From: SUG1106 sp051883095
Lineage (GTDB): Bacteria > Bacillota > Clostridia > Peptostreptococcales > Anaerovoracaceae
NCBI GenBank assembly: GCA_051883095.1
Contig: JBJETB010000098.1
Span: 1-24,087 of the forward strand
Reading direction: 5' to 3'
Length of the DNA: 24,087 nt
Shown: piece after piece, positions 10,401 to 18,300 of the stretch
How positions within the stretch are numbered: position 1 is the first letter of the stretch
How the letters are laid out: every line of letters begins with the position of its first letter
The notes under the pieces: model-generated
What the model saw: the letters and a program-made list of their open reading frames with translations, nothing else
What the model was told of the DNA's origin: nothing
The model's database searches: none
Program-made: the position numbers and the translations under genes

Positions 10401-12337
10401 CTGAGACAAACATCATTCTGCCAAACGGAAAGACTCTTAAGGTTAAACCCGGCGAAACAGGAAACACCTTTGATTACACCGTTGACGGTGTAACAGAAAC
10501 ATTTACGCCTACCGCAGCCTACACAGGATATTATGCAGGCTATGAGGAGCTTTGGACACCGACTAAAGGTGAAGACCTTATCACCTACACACCGGAGTTT
10601 ACCCTTACCGGCGCAGGAACAGACAAGACAGCGTTAATATTAAAGGCAGTTATCACTCACCAGCCGTCAAAGACAGTTACCACAAAGGAGCAGCTTATAG
10701 ACCCGGCTCATCCTGAACTGGGATATGAGACTGTGACCACAGAATCAGGAAACCTGACACCAGGCGGAAACCAGATATTCAAGCACAGCGCTGTTATTAC
10801 GGTAAAAGACTTTGCCGACGTAAACGTAATAGAAGCATCATACGAGAGAATATCCGGCACAACTGCTGTAACGGAGACGCTTGACCCGTCCGGCGAGATT
10901 ATTCTTAATCCGAAGGATACCTTAAAGCTTAAGACAGCATCCGGTGCAGACGTTACCGTATCCATGGATAAATACGGAGTGGTCACGGCGGCCATAGAAA
11001 ATGTGCTTTCGGGCCTCTTTACAGATGCAGCTAATTCAGAAGTATCTTCAACAGGTGCCTTCGATACGGCTCAGACATTTGAATTCACAAAGAATGTCAC
11101 CCTGGCAAGACAGGACACCTCAGCTGACAAACTGATGATAAAGATCAACTCTGATAACAGAGACGGCTTTGCTGTTGAAAACGACCACAAGCCGGAAATT
11201 GAGTTTGTAAAGGTTGACAGGGAAGACCCTGAAAAGAAGCTTTCAGGAGCAGTCTTTGAAATCTACTCTGCAAAACCTTCCGGCGAATGGACCTATGAAC
11301 CGGACAAACTTCTTGGAACATACACCACAGGATCAGACGGAACCTTTACAGCGGTTCTCGATTACGGCACATACTTCTGGCGTGAGATAAAGGCTCCGGC
11401 AGGATACAAGGCTGATGATTATGATTATCACAGATTCAGAGTAATCAAAGGTCTTCCTCAGTACAGATTCGTTGTTGAAAACGAAGCTGTTCCGTATACT
11501 CCGGGCGGCGGTTTTTCTTATCAAATCGAAATCAAGAAAGTAGATAAAGATACAAGAGAGACTCTTGCCGGAGCTGAGTTTGAAATTTGGTCAAGCAAGC
11601 TGGCCGAAGATGGTCTTACACTGATACCTGATAAAAAGCTTACCGAAAAGAACATTATAACGGGACAGTATGGCATTGCCACTATATCTGTAAGTAGTAA
11701 AGGTGCATTTTTCTATCGGGAAGTAAAGGCACCTGACGGGTATAAAGCAGATAGCGAATTTCATTTGATTGACACGACAATGCTTGGCCTGATTACCAGG
11801 ATTGAAGTGGAGAATGAAAAAGTCACGGAACCGATGATAAAAACATCTGCTTCAGGAACAGACGGTTCCAGTAAAATCACGGCAGCTAAAGAAATAACGA
11901 TTGTTGACACAGTAAACTACTATAATCTCGCCCCGGGAGAAACCTATACCATGAAGGGTACTATCATGGATAAAGCTACTGGAAAAGCCATTACTGTTAA
12001 TGGAAAGAAAGTCATAGCTGAAAAAACCTTTACTCCAAAGTCAAAAGACGGAAGCATAACCATCAAGTTTACCTTTGATGGCAGCGGATTTGACGGACAT
12101 AAGCTGGTAGTCTTTGAACGGCTTTACCTCAATGGAAAGCTTGTATCGAAACACACCGACATTAACGATCTTGACCAGACTGTGGAAATCATCGAGCCGA
12201 CACCGGAAAAACCGCAAAAGCCATCAGAAGTACCAAAGACAGGGGATAAGAGCAGATTGCATGAGTTGATATTGCTTCTTGTCATCGCATTCACCGGACT
12301 GATTGCAGCAGTTTCACGCAAAGAAAAAGACGAGTAA
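4463..12337 (+). CDS. Giant cell-wall-anchored adhesin: thioester, SpaA/CnaB and VaFE domains
   Basis: The 2624-residue product begins with a signal peptide (to about residue 37). Residues about 40-260 look like a thioester domain: Cys100 in FLVYCIEHG and Gln186 in AASQMLIWE are placed like the Cys and Gln that form the internal thioester in such adhesins. Multiple Ig-like/CnaB (SpaA) modules follow, clearest near residues 411, 799, 1031, 1789, 2246 and 2352 (for example IEFVKVDREDPEKKLSGAVF and IEIKKVDKDTRETLAGAEF). Residues about 2456-2580 are a VaFE repeat (TIVDTVNYYNL ... FERLYLNGK ... HTDIND), a family known for ester cross-links. The end is a sorting signal: VPKTG at 2590-2594, a hydrophobic stretch, then RKEKDE. 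AAGGAGG lies 10 bases before the ATG. It precedes the helicase gene by 20 bases, as in related conjugative transposons. Sortase anchoring and host-cell binding are inferred. Confidence 0.9.
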   Translation: MNFKKLGKKILTLAMAITIVFTSMPCLDMAETAEAASGYTLTEENLGSYTFKSGRYLQIYFVDYNSEMDPRDAVIRDDGSCSEAKQPIKMYRAGGFLVYCIEHGVSHKSTTLYKHNYEKSPIYNAYATYIGKTPPYPIENIFKVLMLAPVDGSVGVKELNDMGFADSKYKDPNTTYKKSDWYAASQMLIWECQQLFRDETFERSENGLRFETGYKTGVYTDLIPKEHYSKNLWGTPAMDIYNFMASKIKERSNLDRSIAGSFKNEPQTILLTEEEKAADIIIKEISAGSYQGEYKAVNKNGDDLDGIKIEYVEGATKKDGKYIITITDKSLLGKTLEIKHKDAIAERAEKYLNGPNGSEYKRYIWEHATKTGHTQAFVSGLNDPVSGWLVLDGPDPQEEEGDCTPPDVEIFPTIKMPIEKIDANTGWDGDSHTPLGGAGLDATFTLERNIGGEGWQTISTVTLDDYGSEYVFEDRPFLTKSDLDAYLTKTMTPDHMVPDGNDPPGLVKHCGNKEKSRTWDVAVQYRITETRPDGRYINPDPYGGVREYTFKYHADAKDNCTYECESAPWTEVNYKFEWSATKGDGSSFTSTGTKAAVKNILDYDLETFVDDEFRGDVLIIKSNEQENPFKDSAMGGDKSNISIDSYWTIKLMDGLEGVEYAHLQSATPTVLEGGTHQYTVSRGSGIPNNTLNGGLGMKVGTNGQILIKDLPYGRYELTEVKADNPKYVLEKCTVVVSEHNGASGANVMYGSKGAVPDEGLYSGYGTAGTNPIGAKSKGTGDYYNNRYDVNLRDKIKENIVKIEKVDSETGKKIPLAGTKVYIRFKGNPDYTDEENRAMFGEGGTVAKNIYNRFLPNAESINSKSTNYAFELSENGEITIPYQLPYGRYEISEWLVPDGYFVGKYDETGAGQNHDFGYVEEGVLKFGDTGKFGDYYSGDGHKYEDVVAIYDAAGNKVKYQDKDKYTFDELAKMVVNRYTFTVTQQDMHEDGNFSQLVTFDSKRMDADPSYDSGDHPYRNYYRIAAVLNDAVKGKLEISKTGEALVGFKEEEKDGYTILTPVFETAAKLKDAVFGIFAAKDETLNDGSEGPAIYDSETGDKITIPKEKSSHLSNAIEKVKAFFGKLFNPKEYDAANYETGSYSHKSGAELWYMLEREASEGNMKRTIYVSPEQKDTTYSYIYATADDKYSYRYDIEVILKNQAGGRNVTDVNVTKTTMPLSGCVSEIPMTYMSGTVGDVVVDDSNGEIQSYTKPLRDPFDWTTVSELDVYKKTYVFEADGEKDIFTDGNEIDLSEPCPERYLVKDYIYYELTKDDLKTEERKVGERQVIDVPGIDANGDGDFDDPEDTPPTYKTEDIKETKIMFEWDNEGFTLISPKTVGGKAVLKSEAADAYKAAVTGYYIAGNKTSLTGAGNDYAFIDSDETGAALPEYTVPEGWTLKTFTGDPKEDPQYVIIYQTDAQTGETVYRVLLSDLAGWQECTPIGNFEKMRVQVYRAIYTQEKGDADGFTVNFDGFALGSTVDQDTNVATTIITKQIPGPAETIDVGVGYEYENAPQEVTFRTIPFAAPIYFAWADGIRADMYYKGGACYTTITMQESAVGHLYESIVPTLNFIHYDSEGERLPLLIDWYTKLSPDNPEIEFNSKDGLADGVSVIARRVESTAVGGQTMYYLEIITNQTEDTPLEITFADGYTMAIYCAEAASGNNVGVLDLYNVYKTNRYTQSDIIEVITTNEDGIATSGLLPLGDYIVRELSADDNYLNDSEEQLVTLKYKDQFTPVIWGAASFDNEYMSVQIDLSKVFETSFRSDAYQPPEEGQTVKFGLYTAEDITATAVGKHEVTKKTIKADTLIDVISVDYTAGGSVLADAKLPEGSYYIRELEGPEDYLLSDVRFNFEVREDDADYSSDAAFDYTINDGIYGRFVLEEKNHVKTTIMVESRLPMPSITIDGSVYPLDTDFASEDGRVSIDADSDFTEVTVDTFADAETNIILPNGKTLKVKPGETGNTFDYTVDGVTETFTPTAAYTGYYAGYEELWTPTKGEDLITYTPEFTLTGAGTDKTALILKAVITHQPSKTVTTKEQLIDPAHPELGYETVTTESGNLTPGGNQIFKHSAVITVKDFADVNVIEASYERISGTTAVTETLDPSGEIILNPKDTLKLKTASGADVTVSMDKYGVVTAAIENVLSGLFTDAANSEVSSTGAFDTAQTFEFTKNVTLARQDTSADKLMIKINSDNRDGFAVENDHKPEIEFVKVDREDPEKKLSGAVFEIYSAKPSGEWTYEPDKLLGTYTTGSDGTFTAVLDYGTYFWREIKAPAGYKADDYDYHRFRVIKGLPQYRFVVENEAVPYTPGGGFSYQIEIKKVDKDTRETLAGAEFEIWSSKLAEDGLTLIPDKKLTEKNIITGQYGIATISVSSKGAFFYREVKAPDGYKADSEFHLIDTTMLGLITRIEVENEKVTEPMIKTSASGTDGSSKITAAKEITIVDTVNYYNLAPGETYTMKGTIMDKATGKAITVNGKKVIAEKTFTPKSKDGSITIKFTFDGSGFDGHKLVVFERLYLNGKLVSKHTDINDLDQTVEIIEPTPEKPQKPSEVPKTGDKSRLHELILLLVIAFTGLIAAVSRKEKDE

Positions 12338-12344
12338 AAAGGAA

Positions 12345-12360
12345 GGAGGCAGCAAGATTG
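12345..12360 (+). promoter_or_regulatory. Shine-Dalgarno and TTG start of giant helicase gene
   Basis: GGAGG (12345-12349) stands 8 bases before TTG at 12358, which begins the conserved N terminus (MASKFYSINKLYKDACKEI). No in-frame ATG or GTG lies nearby, so TTG is the likely start codon. Confidence 0.8.
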
Positions 12361-15300
12361 GCCAGCAAGTTTTATTCAATCAATAAGCTGTATAAGGATG
12401 CCTGCAAAGAGATTTCAACAGATATCGAAAGCTGGCAGGGATTTCTTTTGTCAGCAGGGCGGAATTTCAAGCTGAGGTTTGACGAACAGGTACTTGTTTA
12501 TGCCCAAAGACCGGATGCCACAGCCGTTTTAACTATTGAAAAGTGGAATGGCCTTTTTCGCAGATGGGTAAATAAAGGAGCCAGAGGGATTGCAGTTTTT
12601 GACGATGAATTTGGAGAAAATCAGCGACTGAAGTATTACTTTGATGTTTCTGATACTCATGAAGGAACATTTTCAAGACCTGTACCCCTGTGGGATTATG
12701 ATAATTCATATGAGGATGAGGTTATTGAAACACTGGAAGCAAGCTTCGGAGAACTGGAGCGAAAAGAAAGCATCGCAAGTGCGGTGCTTTCTGCTTCAGA
12801 GAATGCAGCCAGAGATAATCTTTCAGACTACCTGGAATTTTTGCAGGAGCGAAAGGCAGGAAGCCGGATTGGCACATTGGACAACGACAACATTAAAATC
12901 TGCTTTGAACAGCTGGTATCCATAAGTGTGGCATATATGATTATGGGAAGGCTTGGCATTGATATTAACACCAGCTTTGAAAAATCTGATTTTGCTGCAA
13001 TTACCGACTTTAACACTAAGGACACTTTGCATGCTGTTGGATATGCAGTAAGCGATATTTCTCAGATGGCGCTTTCGGAAATAGGGAAGACAATACGAAA
13101 CCTGCAGGCAGAAAAAAAATTGAATCGCACATTTGCAGCATCAAAAGAAGGCATATACAATGAAGAAAAAAGGGAAAGGGGAGGAGAACATGAACATAGG
13201 ATATCAACAGAGAGGGAATTATCAGATTCCAATGATAAGCATGCCGAAGGAAGAATCGATGCAAATAGGCAGATTCGGACAGATGAGGAGAAATTACCTG
13301 AAAGAACATCGCAAATTGATTTTTTACAGCATGCTGACGGACTGCAGTTTGAGCGAGCACCTGAGGAACACGGACAGAGAAGCGGAGGAGATGCTGGAGC
13401 TTCTGATTTCACAGATGGCGAAGAACGAGGGCGTGAGCGAGGAACTGAAAGCAGCCGACATGATGAGTTGGGTTCAGAAAATGAACAGCATCAAGGCCAG
13501 GGCGATGGAAACAGTACAGAGGGAACTGATTTTCAGGTAAAATATTTTGACAGAAAAACGGGAGAAAGCAAACTCCCGTTTTTTTGTAAAGACAGCGATA
13601 TACAAGAAATTCTGCTGAGCACCACGCATTTGAAAGCAAGCTACGCAGAAATACGAAAATTCTTTGAACTGCATGATGATACAGCCGAAAGAGTAGCTTA
13701 TCTGAAAGAAATATTCAATAACGATTATACGGAACTGATCATCAGCGGAGAACGCCAGGTTGGATATAAAACATATCAAAATGTGCTGCATCTTTGGGAA
13801 GGGAGCTACCTTAGCAGAACGGCAGAAGGCTATTATAACTGGGAGGTTATTTCAGAGCATTTTGACAGTCTGAGAATCCTCAATAAACTGTATGACATTG
13901 CAGAACCCTTACCGTCTGTTGAGGCTCAGACTGCATTCTTTAATTCCCTTGATTCCGTAAAAGAGACTGATTTCCCACAGGAGGTAATTGATGTTGCAAT
14001 CACAAAGGGGAGTGGATTTGAAAACGGGAAATATCGGATTTTTGAGCAGTTTGAAAAAAGCCTGTCACAAAAAGAAAATGTGGAATTTCTGAAAAAGGAG
14101 TACGGCACAGGTGGAAGGAACCCGATAAAATCCGGCCTTGGAATAGGCGAGGATCACTCACCGAAAGGAATTATGCTAAGCAAAGGCTATGGAAATGACA
14201 GCCCGAAAATTTTGATTAAATGGCAAGACGTTGAGCAAAGAATAAGGGAACTGATTCGCATAGGAAGGTATCTGAATAAAAAGGAAGCGGAAAATTACCC
14301 TGCATGGCTGGAGAAAGAAACAATCCGCAGAAAGGAGATTGAGGAATACCGGAAGAACAAAGAAATTCTTTCCATAGCGCCGCCGGAGGCAAAGCCGGAA
14401 GAGCAAACCCAATATGGCGAATATGAATTTCACTTGGGAGATTCAGTCTTTATCGGTGCTCAGCAATATGAGATATTAGCTATTGATGATGAAGAAGTGG
14501 TGCTTTATGACACCGCCTGCCCACTGATAAATAAGACCATGGATCGGCAGGAGTTTGATATAAGAGCTGCAGAGACACCGGGAAACGAGCACCTGAGGAA
14601 AGAGCCAGGGAAGGAATCAGAAAAAGAAGAAGAAGTCAAAGTATCCGAGAGCGAGAGCCTGACACCATCATGGGAGCTCCCTCCTGAGAAAAAGCCGTCA
14701 GGATATATTTTTCCTGAGATAAAGAGAGCAGATAGAATACAATACCGTATTTCAGACGATGCGTATGGAGAAGGCAGTCCGAAAGAAAAATTCAGGCGAA
14801 ACATTGAAGCAATCCGTCTTCTGAAAACACTTGATGAAAAGGGGCGTTTTGCCACAGAGAAAGAACAGGAGATACTTGCGGGCTACGCAGGCTGGGGCGG
14901 CCAGCCGGAGGTTTTTGATGAATCAAACAACAGCTGGGCAAATGAGTATGTTCAGCTTAAGCAGCTTCTTGACGAAGATGAATATGCCGCTGCCCGGCAG
15001 TCATGCCTTACGGCATTTTATACACCTCCTGTTGTAATCCGGGCCATGTATCAGGTGCTAAGGCAATCAGGATTTAGTGAGGGTAACATACTTGAACCCT
15101 CCTGCGGCATAGGAAATTTCTTTGGAATGCTTCCTGAAGACTTTGAAAAGAGTAAATTGTATGGTGTTGAGGCGGACTCTGTATCGGGTCGGATTGCAAG
15201 GCAGCTTTATCAAAATGCCAGCATAAGCATTGAAGGCTACGAAAATACTTCTCTTCCTGACAGCTTCTTTGATGTTGCTATAGGCAATATCCCATTCGGT

Positions 15301-18300
15301 GATTTCAGGCTTGCTGACAAACGTTACGATAAGGAGAATTTTCTTATTCACGATTACTTCTTTGCCAAGACCATTGATAAGGTCAGACCGGGAGGTATTA
15401 TTGCATTTGTGACAAGCAAAGGTACTCTTGATAAGGAAAACCCAAAGGTAAGAAAATACATTGCACAAAGAGCCGACCTTATAGGTGCCATCAGACTTCC
15501 AAGCAATACATTTACTAAAAATGCCGGAACGGAGGTAACTTCAGATATAATCTTCCTTCAAAAGAGGGAAAGTATTATTGATATAGAGCCGGAGTGGCTG
15601 CATCTGGGACTTAATGATGATGGAATACAGATAAATCAGTATTATATCCAGCATCCGGAAATGGTGCTTGGAAAAATGGAGATGATAAGCGGACGGTTCG
15701 GTCAGGAGAGCAGCTGTATAGCGGATGAAAGCATTCCGCTGTCAATACAGCTTGACAATGCGGTAAAATCCATTCATGCACAGATAACAGAAAGGGCAGG
15801 GGAACTTGCCGAAGAGGAGGATGAATATATCATAGCAGACCCTTCGGTAAAAAACTTCTCCTTTGCTTTGACAGACGGAAAAATTTATTTCCGGGAGAAT
15901 TCTATCATGAAACCGGTGGAGACTACCTCTACGGCCGAAAGCAGGATAAAAGGTATGATACAAATCCGAGACTGCTTGAAAATGCTTATTACTTATCAGT
16001 CAGAGGATTATCCCGAAGCAGAAATTGCGGCAGAGCAAAAAAGGCTGAATCAGCTTTATGACAGTTTTACAAAGAAATACGGTTTAATCTCAGGCAGGGC
16101 AAACAGCTCTGCCTTTTCTGACGACAGTTCATATTTTCTGCTTTCTGCGCTTGAAATCCTAAATGATGACGGCAGCTTAAACCGGAAGGCGGATATTTTC
16201 TATAAGCGAACCATACGCTCACATAAACCGTCAACCAGAGTTGATACCGCAGTGGAGGCTCTGGGAGTATCTATAGGTGAAAAGGCGAAAGTGGATATGG
16301 CGTTTATGGAGTCGCTTTGCATGAAAACAGAAGCAGAGATTTTTGAGGAACTAAAGGGTGTTATTTTCCTGAATCCAAACTGGAAAGAGGATGATCCTGA
16401 GGAAAAGTATCTTACGGCTGACGAATATCTGTCCGGAAATGTGAGAGAAAAGCTTGAAACGGCGAAGCTTGCGGTATCCGCCAGAGGAGATGATTTTGCT
16501 GAAAACGTCAAGGCACTGGAAAAGGCACAGCCTAAAGACCTTCCTGCATCAGAAATCTCAGTACGCCTTGGAGCCACCTGGATTCCCGAAAGGTATATTG
16601 AGCAGTTTACCTATGAACTTCTTGGAACCCCTTTTTATCTGAAAGAGCGCATACGAATTCACTTGTCCAAATATACAGGTGAGTGGTATGTGGAAAACAA
16701 GAGTTTGGACAGCGGCAATGTGAAAGCTAACAGAACCTTTGGAACGGCCAGAATCAATGCATATAAAATCATTGAACAGACGCTTAATCTGAAAGACGTC
16801 CGGATATTTGACTATAATTACGAAAGCGACGGAAAGAAGACTGCAGTTCTTAATAAAAAAGAAACGGCTATCGCACAGGCAAAGCAGGAACAGATAAAAC
16901 AGGCATTTACAGACTGGATATGGAAAGATCCTGACAGAAGGAGCAGGCTATGCCGGATATACAATGATAAATTTAATGCCATTCGTCCAAGAGAGTATGA
17001 CGGAAGCCACATTGTTTTTGAAGGAATGAACCCTGAAATTTCGTTAATGCCTCACCAGAAGAATGCAGTAGCCAGAGTGCTGTATGGAGGGAACACCCTT
17101 TTGGCACATTGCGTGGGCGCCGGAAAGACCTTTGAAATGACGGCAGCGGCAATGGAAAGCAAAAGGCTGGGACTATGCAGCAAATCTCTTTTCGTTGTAC
17201 CCAATCATCTTATTAACCAATGGGCAAGTGAATTTCTGCAGCTTTATCCGGCAGCAAATCTTCTTGTTGCTACCAAGAAAGATTTTGAAAAGAAGAACCG
17301 AAAAAAGTTCTGCAGCAGAATTTCTACAGGCGATTACGACGCCATCATCATAGGCCACTCGCAATTTGAGAAAATTCCTATGTCTATGCAGCGCCAGGTA
17401 ACGCATCTGGAAAATGAAATTGAAGCTGTCACAAGAGGAATAAAGGAGCTGAAAGCGAAGCGGGGAGAAAGACTATCAGTAAAAGCTCTTGAAAAAATGA
17501 AAAAGGGGCTTGAAACAAAACTTAAAAGGCTTAACGACCAGAGCAGAAAAGATGATGTAGTCACCTTTGAGGAACTGGGTGTTGACCGTATTTTTATAGA
17601 TGAGGCGCACTATTATAAAAATCTGTTTCTCTATACAAAGATGAGAAATGTAGGAGGAATAGCACAGACGGAGGCACAAAAGTCCACAGACCTCTACATG
17701 AAGTGCCGTTATCTGGATGAACTGACCGGAGGAAAAGGTGTAGTGTTTGCAACAGGAACTCCAATCAGCAACTCCATGGTGGAGCTGTATACTCTTCAGC
17801 GATATCTCGAATACGACAGGCTGAAAGAAATGGGCCTTGAAACCTTTGATGCATGGGCTTCAACCTTTGGTGAAACGGTTACTGCCATCGAACTTGCACC
17901 AGAGGGAACAGGATACAGAGCTAAAACACGATTTGCAAGATTTTATAATCTGCCTGAACTTATGGCAATGTTCAAAGAAATTGCAGATATTCAGACAGCA
18001 GACATGCTCAACCTTCCTGTGCCTGATGCAGAGTATATAAATGTGTCAGTAAAACCATCAGAAATGCAAAAAGAAATGGTTCAGGGGCTTGCAGAACGTG
18101 CAGAAAAAATCCGGAACAAACAGGTATCTTCCAATCAGGATAACATGCTTAAGGTGACAAACGACGGCAGAAAACTGGCACTGGACCAGCGGCTTCTTAA
18201 CCCAATGCTTCCTGATTTTGAAGGAAGCAAGGTCAACGAGTGCGTAAAAAGAGTATATGATATCTGGGAAAAAGGAAAGGACAGAAAGCTGACCCAGCTT

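Noticed and set aside
14505..14855. Antisense frame of 116 codons inside the helicase gene
   Set aside because: The Ser/Phe-rich composition is that of a complement of Glu/Lys/Arg codons; nothing else supports it.
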